Source: Drechslerella dactyloides
Taxonomy: Eukaryota > Ascomycota > Orbiliomycetes > Orbiliales > Orbiliaceae
Length of the DNA: 64,000 nt
NCBI GenBank assembly: GCA_020064725.1
Contig: JAGTWJ010000020.1
Span: forward strand, 33,375-97,374
Direction: 5' to 3'
Part shown: one piece after another, positions 1 through 12,465 of the stretch
How positions within the stretch are numbered: position 1 is the first letter of the stretch
How the letters are laid out: the number at the start of each line of letters is the position of its first letter
Notes under the pieces: generated by a model
The model's input: the letters and a program-made list of their open reading frames with translations, nothing else
Databases searched by the model: none
What the model was told of the DNA's origin: nothing
Program-made: the position numbers and the translations under genes

Positions 1-278
1 AAATTTCACAATTTAAAGATACTATCACATCATAAAAAGTAGTTATTATATTAATAGACTAAAATAATATAAAAAATATTATAATACTTAACAATAACTT
101 AAATATTTAATTCTTAGTTTTTTTTTATAGCTTTAATAGCTAAAAGAACTCTAGATTTGGTTATAGAGGCAGGTATTGCAGTGGTTATAGAGATATAAGG
201 TATAGGAGGAATGGTAGGCGTGTAGGTGTGGTGAGGTGATCCGCTCACTTGTCTGATCCGTTCGCTTATCATTGACGT
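1..278 (-). mobile_element. Fot1-like DNA transposon, 5' end only (copy I)
   Basis: The right terminus of a Tc1/mariner-superfamily (Fot1/pogo-type) element; the rest lies left of the window. It ends in ACGT at 278 followed by the TA target at 279-280. Read on the minus strand it has the 11-nt cap ACGTCAATGAT and two 17-nt iterons, AAGCGAACGGATCAGAC then AAGCGAGTGGATCACC, the same subfamily as the copy at 60038-61929. A minus-strand frame (320 to 114) runs through the terminus into the start of the transposase (residues ITTAIPASITKSRVLLAIKAIKKN), the region leading into the N-terminal helix-turn-helix. Interior bases are strongly C-to-T/G-to-A shifted, so this is a decayed copy. Confidence 0.85.
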
Positions 279-280
279 TA

Positions 281-690
281 GTAAGTTTAATAAATTCTTA
301 CTAACCACTTTTTCTAACAAAATTATAACTAGATAATAGATATTTTTTATATATAACTGTTTTTATATATAATAATTTTTAATTTAAATAATACTATAAG
401 ATAAAATAGTTATTGTTTTTTATGAAATTTATTTTATTAACTTAGCAATAACTTATTAAAAATTATATTCTTCTTAATATTATAATATATTTTTTAAAAT
501 AAAAATATTTATTGAATAATTATATTTTTTATTATTAATTTTAATTTTGTATAAAATTTCTATTATTTTATTATTATATTTTATTATATTATATACTATA
601 ATTTAGAATTAATATACTAGTTATTATTACTTTGATAAAATTTATTTTATTATTTAAATTTATTCTATTTAATAGTAAGATTGTCAGGAG
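281..690 (+). repeat. Dispersed AT-rich repeat R5, copy 1
   Basis: This stretch matches 18561-19350 in the same orientation over several hundred bases. Shared blocks include AATAGATATTTTTTATATAT, TTCTATTATTTTATTATTAT and TTTATTCTATTTAATA. Similarity stops near 690. Copy I of the Fot1-like family is inserted at its left side. No coding content can be read; the class of the parent element is unknown. Confidence 0.6.
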
Positions 691-989
691 AGGTAAGCTC
701 TCCAGCTCAGTCTAGGGGCTTTCAAAAGGAAAATAAGGTAATTTTAAAAGAACTAATTAATTTAGATTATCTAGTATCAAAATTATTTATATATTAATAA
801 AACAAATTATGTATATATTCAAGTTTATTAATTTATAATATAATAATAATTTAGAAAGTTAGATAATTTTTCTATATATATATAATTAATATTGTAAAGA
901 TATTAATTTAAATTTTTTATATATTATATATTATACTATAGAGTATTTTAAGATCTTAATAATTTTTAAATTCTTTTTAATTATATTAT
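691..989. other. AT-rich stretch with a small GC island
   Basis: Near 690-730 is an unmutated island with a short hairpin, GGAGAG-GTAAG-CTCTCC, followed by CAGCTCAGTCTAGGGG. It may be the surviving terminus of an element. The remainder is A/T-rich with no readable gene. Confidence 0.3.
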
Positions 990-1404
990 AATTAGAAGGC
1001 TGCTGGCGCAGCACTTAAACCCAACTGAAACTAAGCTGTATTTAGACCTATATTATAGACTTATATTAATATATAAATTAAATAAGGCTTTTAATCAGGT
1101 CTAGTCTTAACAACTCCATCACCTTTACTAGCCTCTCCTAAAGGCCAATTATTAATTTTTTATAATTAAATTTATTAAATTTTTATAATTAATTTTATAA
1201 TATATATATACAAAATACCAAATATACCAAATCAAACATACTTATAACAATTAAATTTAAGAAAATATACCAAACATACCAAACTTTATACAACACTACT
1301 AAATAATAATATATTTTTTATAAATATATAAAAATAGTTTTTTAACTATAACTAATCTCAGATATTAGTAAATATAATCAACCTCCCTTCCTTTCAGTCA
1401 GGCA
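990..1404 (-). repeat. Dispersed repeat R2, copy 1 (LTR-like)
   Basis: The first of four copies of a roughly 390-520 bp repeat with conserved GC-rich ends and an AT-rich centre. On the plus strand it begins with AATTAGAAGGC, then TGCTGGCGCAGCACTTAAAC, and ends TTTCAGTCAGGCA at 1404. The ends after the 11-nt leader are TGC...GCA, which suits a solo LTR, but no body or clear target duplication was found. Copies 2 (2341), 3 (11950) and 4 (17973) share both ends. Confidence 0.65.
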
Positions 1405-2340
1405 TATTCTTTTGTTATAAAATAAATTTTTTATTTATTTTATTATTTATTAAAAATTCTTTTTTAAATATTATTTAATAATTTTTATAAAAGATTGAAT
1501 TTTACTAATTATTAATATTATAATAATTTAATTTATTATATTCATCAGCAAAAAAAATCTGGCCTCAGACGACAGTTAGCTAGTGTTAGATAATAAATAA
1601 CTATTTAGATAATATAATAATAGGATAACTAAATTTTAGTATTTTATTAAAATAACTTTATAAATAATATTATAGTTAATTAAAATTTTTAATAAATATA
1701 AGAAGATTATTTAAAAATTATTTATAATTAATATTAATAATTATTATTATTATTATAATTAATATAATAAAAATTAATTTTAATAAATTTATAAATAGAT
1801 ATTTTTTAATTATTAAAAATTATTTAAAATTTCTAAATAAAAAAATTTATTCTATAAATTCTATAATTGAAGATATTTATATATAAATATATTTATTATT
1901 TATTAAATATTATATATTTAATTAAGATAGAATATAACAATAAAAAAACTGGTTATAAATATTAGAGTTAAAAATTGGGTCAGATATAAACTGCCTGATA
2001 CTGGAAAATATCCTGGTTTTTTTAGACTAGGGAGATCTTTTAAGGATATCTAGGTTGAGTATAGGAAGAGAGTTTAACAATAAATATTTAATTTAAATAA
2101 GATAATTATAATTATAGGATCTATAAAATATTTAAACTAAATTTTTTATGAATAATAGAAAGTTAAATAAATTTGATAAAAATTTAAATATATATTAATA
2201 TTTAAAAAAGAGTATAAGAATTAAGATTTTAAATTTATTATTAATATTATTAAAAAATAATATATAAAAATTTAATTTTTAATAATTAATTTAAATATAT
2301 ATTAATAATATAAAATAATATATATTATATATAAACTTTT
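1405..2340. other. AT-rich relic DNA with two islands
   Basis: Between two R2 copies. Small islands of higher GC at about 1545-1590 (CTGGCCTCAGACGACAG) and 1945-2070 (AATTGGGTCAGATATAAAC, TATCCTGG, GGGAGATC) look like unmutated scraps of decayed repeats. No gene or known motif is readable. Confidence 0.3.
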
Positions 2341-2800
2341 AACTAGAAGACTACTGGGGCAGCACTTAAACCCAACTAATAAGCTCCATATCACATTTAT
2401 TTCATATTTATTTTATATTTATTTTATATTTATTTTATATTTATTGTATTTATTTTATTTATTTGTATGGGCATAAGCATGGGTAGTATAGGCAGTATAG
2501 GTAGTATGGGTAGTATGGGTGGTGTGGGTAGTTGAGTATTGGTATTGGCATTAGTGTGGGTGTGGGCATAGGCTTGGTGTGCTGAGTGTGTTTGTTGTGT
2601 GCTGAGTATGGCTGGTTGCCAGGTGTGGCTATGTGGTTGTGCTTGGTTGGAGTTTTGGCTGCTGAGGTATGGACTGCCTAAAATTTCTAAGTTCGTAAAA
2701 AATAATATATTTTTTTCTGGGTTACCACTCTGTAGATTTTGGTGTGGATGCCCCTTGTGCACTGGGGAGCTCTATTAGTTCCCTCCTTATCAGTCGGGTA
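2341..2800 (-). repeat. Dispersed repeat R2, copy 2, with low-complexity core
   Basis: Left end AACTAGAAGAC then TACTGGGGCAGCACTTAAAC; right end TATCAGTCGGGTA, matching the other R2 copies. The core has simple repeats: TATTTTATAT-type units at 2397-2455, and GTATGG/GTGTGG units at about 2466-2600. On the minus strand these read as Pro/Ile/Leu and His/Thr/Asn repeats, which I do not regard as a gene. Confidence 0.6.
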
Positions 2801-4255
2801 TTTAAATTTTATATTTTATTATTAAATAATTTATAGAAATATTAATTTAAAAGTATAAAAATATAAATACAAAAAAAGATTTATCTAAGTTATATTAAAT
2901 TTATTTAAATATTTATATTTTTTAATAAATTTAATAATCTAAATTAAAATATATTTTAATCTTTTAAAATGAAGACTATATAAAAGATTGAATTTAAAAT
3001 TTTTTTAAAAAGCAAATATAAAAAATTTAATAAAAAATTATAAAAATTTTATTAAATTTTCTTATAGTTAATATATTTTACAAATTAATTTATTTATATT
3101 AAAACAGATTTTTTTATAATTATAATTTAACAATTTTATAATTATAATAATTATAATTTAACAATTTTATAATTATAATAATTATATTTTTATATATTTA
3201 TTAAATATATTTTTAAATTTTTAAAATTTATTTTATAAATAAAACAAAATTAATAATTAATATTAAATAATTTTATATATTTAATATGATTAATAATTCA
3301 ACTTATAATTTAAAAAAAAAAATTTAAATAAAATTATTAATATAAAATTTTTTTTACTATATTATTTTTTATTTAATAATAAATTTTATAAAATTTTGAA
3401 TAATAATAAAATCTTTTGAATAATATTTTAAATATACTATATAATTTAATTATATTAATTCTTTTAAAAATACATTTTTTTAAATAAAATTAAAAAATAA
3501 AGTAATAAAAATTTAAATATTATTAAAAATTTTATTATAAATTTTAGAAAATAAATTAACAATTATAAAATATATTAACTAAGTTTTTTTATTATTTAAA
3601 AGTTTTATAAAATAAAAAATATTAAAAATAAATATAATTAAAATAAAAATTTTACTTTAAAAAAACTATTTTTAAATTTAAAAACTTAATAAAAAAATTA
3701 TTTATATATTTAAATAAATATAATATAATATATATATATATATTTTATTACTAATCTATAATATAAATCTTTAAATAAATTTATTTTCTATTAATATTAA
3801 ATTTATATTTTAAAATATATATTAAATTTTTAATATATATAAATTATTATAATAAATACTGTATATAATTTAAAAAATCTTAATATAGATATTATATTTA
3901 AAAATAATCTAAGATTTAAAAATTATAATTTATAATAATAAAATTTAATTAAATTCTTTTTTATTAAATTAACTTATTTTTATAAAATATAAATAGATTT
4001 AAAAAATTTATTATTAAACTTTTGAAAATCTTATATTTTAAAATATAAATTAATTAAGCTTTTTATTATTTTAAATATAATAAATTATTAATAAATTAAA
4101 AATTATTAAATAAATTCAATAAATAATAAAATTTATAAAGATTTTATAAAAGTTTCATAATAATTTCTATTAGATTTTTTATATTGAAAAATAATTCAAT
4201 TTTTAAAAGATTTTAATTTATTAAAATATTATTATTTAATTTTAAATTATTACTA
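2801..4255. other. AT-rich DNA, no gene seen
   Basis: Extremely A/T-rich. The only structure noted is a two-unit tandem repeat of about 35 bp near 3117-3188 (ATAATTTAACAATTTTATAA units). It hosts the Fot1-like copy at 4258 and is presumably decayed transposon sequence. Confidence 0.35.
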
Positions 4256-4257
4256 TA

Positions 4258-6150
4258 ACGTATTCCACAAGTGAGTGAACATCCCAAGTGAGCGAACACC
4301 CTATTAAGTGATTTTACCCCCTTTTCTCTTTTACTATTACTTATATTTATAATTATTATAATAATAGCTTCTATAACTAAATCCTGAATAATCTTAGCTA
4401 TCAGAATTTTAGAAAAAGATAAAAAATTAAATACTATAGTAATAATTAAATTATATAATATTCTTTGAATAATTCTTGTTTATTAGTATAATGGATGCTT
4501 TTTATGAAGTAATAGTATATTAAAATCATAGAATCTTATATAATTAAAAAAAGATACTATTGTTTAATATATATTTAAATTATATATATAATCTTTTTAT
4601 CTTAGATTGGGTAGTATAGAAAATATAATTAACTAATTATTATTAATATATGTTGATGATAATTTATATTATATTAATAAAAATTAAATAATAAATTTTA
4701 TAAAATACTATTTAAAGCTTTAAATATATCTATCTAAAAAATATAATTATTAGTAGATTAAATATAAAGATTATAAATTTATTAGTAATTAGTTATAGTT
4801 TGTATAAGTTATAAAGACTAAGTATAGTATTATAGATAATAATATATATAATTTTAATAAGATAAATTTTGTAATAAATATAATCTTTTTTATTATAATT
4901 GTTATAGGTATTAAAACCTATAATAAAGTAAAACTAGTATACTTTAGAAATTGTAAATAGATAATAATTATTTAGGGGATGTATATAGGAAATTAGATAG
5001 TATTATTATTTATTATTTTAGTTAGTAAATATTATTTAATTAACTAATATATAAAGACTAGTTTATTAAAAGACTAGGTTATTGTATTCTCTGATAATAG
5101 CTGGATAATAAATAAGTTTATTATGGAGTAAATAAAGTATTTCAATTAATTTATAATATAATACTACATTTTAAACTATTAACTATTAATTTTAAATAAT
5201 TATAAAAACCATTATTTAGTTATTTTTAAGTTTTATTATTAAAAATATAAAATTATTATAGTTTATATGTTATTATATTTTTTATATTTTTTTTAACTAT
5301 TAGATATTAAATACTTTAGATTATTAAAATAGGTATATAATTACTAAGTGAAGGATTTGGTATATATAGATATTAATTATATTAGCAAACTGGAGTTTCT
5401 TTCTAAATTCTATAAGATATTTATTATTATAATAATATTTAAAAATATATATAGTAGTTTTGCTGGAGTTAGGATTGTATCTTATAATTTTAATAGGGTT
5501 TTTTTAAAGTTAGATATCTAATTATTAGTATTTACTTTAGTAAATTTATGTTTTGGTACTGTATATATAATAACTATTTAAATAATAAAAATACCAATAA
5601 ATCCTTTAGAAACTAGTTTATAATTAGAGTTTATTAAAAATTAGATTATCTAGTATTTAAATAATTTTCTAATATTATTATTAGCTACTATAGACTAGTT
5701 TACTAAAAGAATATAGACAATAATATATTAACTAGTATTTATATAAACAGAGAATATAATATTATACTTTATAAATTAAGTATTATCTAAATATTAGTAG
5801 GTAAAAAAATGGTATATATAATAAAAAAACATATTTATCATATACTAAGCTAATAAAATCTTAAATAATAATATTATAAATAAATAAAATAAGTAGATAA
5901 AATATTCAAATTATTAAAATAATCCTTAATTAAAGATTACTTTTAAAAAGATATTATACTATAACTACTATAGTAAACCTAATTATAATATTTAAATTTA
6001 TTAAAAAATATTTTAAGGATTAAGGTTAGTATAGTATAGATTTCTTATACTATTCTAATAATAGTATAGTAGTAAAGATGGTATTTTTGTTAAAGTGGGG
6101 TGGAGAGGGTGTTTGCTTGTTTGGGGTGTTCGCTCGTTTGTGGAATACGT
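4258..6150 (+). mobile_element. Fot1-like DNA transposon, full length, decayed (copy A)
   Basis: A 1893-bp element flanked by TA on both sides (4256-4257 and 6151-6152). The left terminus has cap ACGTATTCCAC and two 17-nt iterons with suffix GAACA (first one mutated to AAGTGAGTGAACATCCC); the right terminus is the inverted form, ending GTGGAATACGT. It has the same length and termini as copy G (27506-29398). The transposase is in the plus orientation but cannot be read as an open frame: nearly every Trp/Gln codon is a stop and the interior is A/T-saturated. It lies 66 bp from copy B, with their 3' ends facing. Confidence 0.9.
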
Positions 6151-6216
6151 TAATATAAACTATTTAAAACTATTAAAAATTAGATAAAATTTCTTTTTTA
6201 ACAATAATTTCTATTA

Positions 6217-8107
6217 ATGTACTCCACAAGCGAGCGGAACACACAAGCGAGCGGAACACCTCAATACCCCACCCCAGCAAAAACACCGGCTTCACGGCCA
6301 CACTACTATTACACTAGACTATATACATGCTAGTTTACTTGGTTATATATTTAAGATGTCTGCTAATATATTCAAATATTATACCTAGGCTTATTATAAC
6401 TATTATAATAAATTATCTTTCCAAAGGTAGTTTCTAACTAAGGGTTATTTTAATAATTTAGATACTCTATCTACTTACTTTATCTACTTATAGTATTATT
6501 ATTTAAGATTTTATTAATCTAATATATAATAAATATATTTTTATATTATATATATTGTTTTTTTATCTACCAACACTTACTTAGCATTTTATTAGCAGTA
6601 TATAATATTATATTCTCTACACATATAAGTATCAACTAATACATTATTATCTATATTCTTTTAATAAATTAATTTACAACAGCTAGTAATAATATTAAAA
6701 AGTTATTTTAATACTAGATAATTTAGTTTTTAATAAATTTTAATTATAGATCAGTTTTTAAAAGATTTATTAGTATTTTTATTGTTTAAATAATTACTAT
6801 ATTTATAATACTAGGATATAAATTTATTAAGATAAATACTAATAGCTATATATCTAGTTTTAAAAGAATTCTATTAAAATTATAAGGTATAATACTAGCT
6901 TCAGTAAAACTATTATATATATTCTTAAATATTATTACAGTAATAAATATTTTATGGAATTTAAAAAAAAACTCTAGCTTACTAATATAATTAATATATA
7001 TATATATTAAATCCTTTATCTGGTGATTATATACCTATTTCAATAGTTTAAAACACCTAATATCCAACAGCTGAAGAAAATGTGAAGAATATAATAATAT
7101 ACAAACTATAATAATTTTATACTCTTAGTAGTAAAACTTAAAAACTACTAAATAATAATTTTTATAGCTATTTAGGATTAATAGCTAGTAATCTAAAATA
7201 TAGTACTATGCTATAAATTAGTTAAAATGTTTTAATTATTTTATAATAATTTTATTTGTTATTTAGCTGTTATTGAAAAATATAATAATCTAGTTATTTA
7301 ATAAGTTGGTTTCTGTATATTAGCTAGCTAGATAGTATTAACTAGCTAAGATAATAAATAGTAGTATTATCTAATTTTTTATATCTATTTTCTGAATAAT
7401 TATTGCTTATTTGTAATTCTTAGGTTGTATTAGTTTAGTTTTATTATATATTTTAGCTTCTATGACAACCATAGTTGTAGAGATTATATCTATTATAAAA
7501 CCTATCTTATTAAAATTATAGATATTATTATTTATAATATTATACTTTGCTTTTATTGTTTATATAAACTAGAACCACTTTTAAATAAAATCTGGGTCTT
7601 TGTATTTAGCTTGTTGATAGTTATATTTTTTAAATAAATATATTTAGAATTTTAAGTAGTATGTTATAAAATTTACTATTTAATTTTTACTAATATATTG
7701 TATATTATTGCTAGCATATATTAACAATAACTAATTGGCTATATTTTCTATATTATTTAATTTAGGATGAAAAGATTATATATATAATTTAAGTATATAT
7801 TAAATAATAATATTTTTTTTTAATTATATAAGATTTTGTAATTTTAGGATATTATTATTTTATAAAAAATAGTTATTATACTAATAAACTAAGATTATAT
7901 AAAAAATATTATAAAACTTAATGATAGCTTAAATATTTAATTTTTAATCTTATTTTAGAGTTTTAATAGCTAGAATAATTTAAAATTTAGTTATAATAGT
8001 AGCCATAATAATAGCTATAGAGATATATAGTACAAAAGAGAAGTGGTTAAACCAATATCAAGAGGTGTTCCACTCACTTATGTGTTCCGCTCGCTTGTGG
8101 AGTACGT
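6217..8107 (-). mobile_element. Fot1-like DNA transposon, full length, decayed (copy B)
   Basis: A 1891-bp element with TA at 6215-6216 and 8108-8109. The left terminus reads ATGTACTCCAC (the C of ACGT is lost) followed by iterons AAGCGAGCGGAACACAC and AAGCGAGCGGAACACC; the right terminus is the complement with partial RIP changes. The left side carries the 3' end typical of the family (CCCACCCCAGCAAAAACACC), so the transposase runs on the minus strand. It shares length and subfamily with copy K at 56618. No open transposase frame remains. Confidence 0.9.
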
Positions 8108-8109
8108 TA

Positions 8110-8910
8110 ATAATTTTAAATATTTAATTTATTTATATTATATTTTGTATCTAAAATGAATAAATTTATCAACATGATAAAAATATTTATAATGTAGTTT
8201 TAAAATTATTATAAATTATATATAATTTTAAAATAACTAAATAAAATTAATAAAAAATAATTAATAAAAAATCTTTTATTATAATATCTAAAAATAAAAT
8301 ATAATATAATATAATATAATTAAAATAATTAATATAAAATTAATATTATATTATAAGATTTATTTATATAAAAAAATAAAGAATTATATTTTTTAATTTT
8401 ATAATTTATATTTAATATTTTTGATTTATTTTAACCAAAATTAATTGAATATATATTTTATACAAAAAACTTTAAAATAAAATTATTTATAAATATATTA
8501 TAATAAATCCAAAATATTAAGAAAATTTTAATTAATTTTTTTAAAATAATATTTGAATTTTTAAAAAATTATATTATTTAATATATTTTAAATATAAAAA
8601 ATAATATATAATAAAATATATAGTTTTCTTTTATTTTAATTTATAAATTTATTATATTATTATAAGTTTATTATTGTTTTATTATTAATTAATTATTATT
8701 ATTATTATTATTATATTTTTTCTCAACTATAATTATATTATTAATAATAATTCAGTACTAATTACATAATAACATATAACTATATAGATAGTATTAAAAA
8801 GCTGCTAGATAGCACTATTAGTATAATATCAATAATAATAGCAATAAATTTTCCAACAGATTTTAACTACGACCTGGCCCCATCTCAATATATAAAAATA
8901 TAAGTATTAT
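8110..8910. other. AT-rich DNA before gypsy relic
   Basis: No gene seen. An unmutated island at 8850-8885 (TTCCAACAG, ACGACCTGGCCCCATCTC) lies just before the LTR-like start at 8911; it may be part of the target or of an older element. Confidence 0.3.
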
Positions 8911-11900
8911 TGTCACGGTGCGAGCCGCGATGAATGTGACTGACATCTACCAAAAGATAATAACATTAGTTAATATAGTAACTAATATATATTAAAGATA
9001 TATATTATTAAAGGTGTATTATATATATATTATATATTTATAAAAATCTATAAATATTTATAAATAATATTTATCAATTTCTTTTATATATAAATAAGAT
9101 AATTTATTAGTATTTAATTTTATTTAATATTCAATAATTTAGATTAATATATATAATTTAATATTTTTTTCGTTTTTTTAATAAATTATTATAAATAGTT
9201 ATATTTTTTAATATTTTATTTAATCTTTTTATATTTAATTATTTAAAATAAAAATTGTTAATTTATTTTTTTTAAATCTTTTTCTTTTATTACTAAAGTT
9301 TGTTTAGACTTAAAATTAATAATTGTAAATATATTTAAAGAATATTTAATATAAATAATATTAAATATTTAATAAAAAATATATTTTAAAATAATATAAA
9401 TAGTTTTATTAATATTTATTATATTTGTATTTTATTTTATTTTAATTTATTTAGTTTTGGTATTATTAATATTTATTTTTATAAGAATAATAATTTTTAT
9501 ATAAAAAGTAATTACTTCTATATAATTTATTATTATAAAATAATTAATAATAAAAATTATAGTAATAATTAATAAAATAAAATTAATATTAAGAATTAAT
9601 ATAAATATAAATTATAAAAATATATTTATAAAATATTATAAATTTTTAGATATATTTAAGAAGAAAAAAATTATTATAAATATATTTTTTTAATTATATT
9701 TATATTTTAATATTAATATAATAATATTTAATATAAAAAAAAATTATATATATTTTTATATTTTTATAAAACTTTACTATAAAATAAATGATATTTATTT
9801 TAAATTAAAACGAATATATTAAATTTATATTAAATTAATGAATTATATATTATAAATTATATAATATAATTTTAAATAATTTATAATAAATTATTTAATT
9901 AAAATAAAAATATAATAATATATTTTTATTTTAGAAAATTAAAATATTTTATTTAAAAAATATTATTTAATGCTTAAATAATTAAAATAAATTAGTCTTA
10001 AATATTATAAAATATTATGAAATAAATTATAAAATATAAAAATTTATTTAAAAAATTGTTATATAAAAATAAATAAATAATTATAAATTATAATTACTAA
10101 TGATATAATAAATAAAAGTTAATAATAATTATAATAAATAAATCTAATATTATATAATTTAATTTTATTAAATAAATATTATTCAAAGAAAAAATTAAAA
10201 AATAAAAATAAATATATATTTTTATTATAATAAGAAAAAATATTATATATATATTTATACCAAAAAAACAATAATTAATAAAAATAAAAAGATTTACAAA
10301 ATTAATTTAAATAATATAAGATTTATTATTTTGAAAAGTTAAGATAAAAAATAAATATAATATAGCTATTATTATTATAATGAATTATTTTAATTAATTT
10401 TAAATTAAAATATTTTATTTTAAAATAAAAATAATATATAATTAGATTTAAAAAAATATTTAATTAAAAAAATATTAAATATAAATATTTTAATTAATTT
10501 TATAATTTTTTAAATAATAGACTACTATATTATATTTTTAAATAAAGAAATTTTAATGATTTATTTTAAAATAATAAATAAGATTCTGATTTTAGATAAA
10601 ATATAATAACAAAAATAAAAATATTAATAATATTATTAAAAAATTATAATAAATAAATACTCTTTAAAATCATAAATATAAAATTATTTAATATAATTTT
10701 AGATTTAGATTAGTTCTAAAAATATAATTTTTAAATTAATTAAAAAAAAGAATAATTTATATTTAAATAAATTAATATTATATAAATAATAATTATTACT
10801 ATATTATAATAGATAATTTACTAAATAAAATAGATAATAATATAATAAAAATAAAAATAAGAATAAAAAATAATGATTTTAATAATTTAAATATAATCCT
10901 AAAATTTTATAAAAAATTTATATAAATATTTTAAAAAAAAATTATAAATAAGTTTTTATTTTATAAATTTTAAAATTACTTAATATTTTTTAAGAAAAAT
11001 TATAAATTATTATTTAATCCTATTTATAAATTTTTAGTAAAAGAAGATATAGTTTTAAAAAATTATTTAAATAAAATATCAATAAAATTTTTTTATAATT
11101 ATATATAAATTATAAAAGATTTAATAATATTATTATTAAAAATAAATATTTTATTTTATTAATTAATAAAAACTTTAATAAAGTATAAAAATATTATAAT
11201 TTTTATTAAATTGGATTTATATAAAGTATATAATCTTATATAAATAATAACTAAAAAAAAATAAAAAAAAATATTTAAAATAAATTAAAGATTATATAAA
11301 TATTTAGTAATATTATTTAATTTTATTAATATCTCTATTATTTTTTAATTAATATTAAATAATATATTTTATTATATAATAAGATAATATATAATGATTT
11401 ATCTAAATAATATATTTATATATTTATAAAATAAAAAAAAAATATATTAAATATATATAAAATATATTAAATTATTTTAAAAAAAATTAATTTTTATATA
11501 AAATTAAAAAAATATAACTTTTATATATAATTAATAGAATTTTTAAAATTTAATATTTTAATATAAAAAATTTAATAAATTTTTATTTAACTATAATTAA
11601 AAAATATTAAAAATATTTAATAATTTTTAAAATTTATAAATTTTTATAAAAAATTTATTTTATAATATATTATAATAATAGCTATTTTTTTTAAATCTTT
11701 TAAAAAAAAAAATTATAATAATAAAAGTTAAAAAAGCAAAATTTATTTAAAAATCTAAAAAAATTATTTAGAAAATGAAAAAAAAAAATATTAAAATATT
11801 TTTAAATAAAGTTATTGATAATAATTAAAATAAGTACTTGAAATTTTATAATAAAAATATACTTTTTATAATAATATAAAAATAATCACTAATATCTAAT

Positions 11901-11949
11901 AATACTTTATAATAAAAAAATAATATTAATAAAAAAAAATTATTTACTA
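8911..11949 (+). mobile_element. Ty3/gypsy retrotransposon relic, 5' part only
   Basis: The left edge is LTR-like: TGTCACGGTGCGAGCCGCGA at 8911, unmutated, then AT-rich sequence. The distance from this edge to the reverse transcriptase (about 2.1 kb) suits an LTR plus gag. Degenerate pol can be read on the plus strand from about 11010: a PIYKFL block, FIKLDLYKVYNLI near 11200-11240 (gypsy FTKLDLR.AY.LI), the active-site box at 11400-11411 reading YLNN, and FLKFINFYKKFI near 11624-11660. The frame carries many TAA/TAG stops. Pol ends at the R2 copy at 11950 and no integrase follows, so the element is truncated. Confidence 0.7.
11010..11860 (+). pseudogene. gypsy reverse transcriptase relic
   Basis: The pol core of the truncated gypsy element, encoding what was once reverse transcriptase and the beginning of RNase H. 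Seen: the TKLDL-like block (11201-11221), a region resembling FGLTNAPATFQ in mutated form just before the active site, MIYLNNIFIY (catalytic YLDD with both Asp codons changed to AAT), and the connection-domain FLGFANFYRRFI equivalent. Many stops sit at former Gln and Trp codons. Identity is from eye alignment with the family consensus; the order of motifs makes it convincing. Confidence 0.65.
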
Positions 11950-12228
11950 TGCCCAACTGAATAGGAGGGGTTTACTTAGAGCTCCCTAGTATGCAAGACA
12001 TACTTATACCAGATTAATACTAATTAATAACTTATAAAAAATATATTACTAAATATATATTTAATAACTTTACCCTACCAAACTTACATAAAAGTAGTTA
12101 GATATATTAAATAAATTAAATATATTTAATATCTATCTTACTAAAATAATAATCTATTATATAAGTATACTAGGTATACTCAGTATATTTGGTGTTCTAT
12201 ATATATATATATATATATACATATATAT

Positions 12229-12274
<46 letters not shown>

Positions 12275-12465
12275 GCACGCAAGTATACAAGATTAATTAA
12301 TTATAAAAAATCAATTAAAATCAATTATAAAATTAGGCCTTCAGGAAGGGCCGGCGTAGGCGACGGAGTCGCTGAAGCCGGGCCTAACCGAAGGCCTTAT
12401 ATATATAGAGGCGTGTTTGTGCAGTTTCAGTCGGGTTTAAGTGCTGCGCTAGCAGCCTTCTAGTT
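11950..12465 (+). repeat. Dispersed repeat R2, copy 3 (best preserved)
   Basis: Starts TGCCCAACTGAATAGGAG at 11950, ends AAGTGCTGCGCTAGCA at 12454 plus the shared 11-nt GCCTTCTAGTT. Near the right end is a TATA-like TTATATATATAG (about 12396-12407) and an unmutated GC-rich block with GGCCGGCGTAGGCGACGGAG. A TATA box followed by a GC-rich tail inside TG...CA ends is what a solo LTR would show, but no internal region has been found. The 64-codon frame at 12269-12463 lies wholly inside it and is not counted as a gene. Confidence 0.65.
12200..12276. repeat. (AT)n/(AC)n/(ATGT)n microsatellite
   Basis: Runs of AT, then AC, then AT and GTAT units inside R2 copy 3. Simple-sequence repeat; no function proposed. 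Confidence 0.9.

Noticed and set aside
2430..2762. 110-codon minus-strand frame with His/Thr/Pro/Ile repeats
   Set aside because: It lies wholly in repeat R2 copy 2 and its product mirrors simple DNA repeats; no domain and no equivalent in other R2 copies.
12269..12463. 64-codon frame upstream of the P450
   Set aside because: Inside repeat R2 copy 3 over its GC-rich end; not conserved in the other copies.
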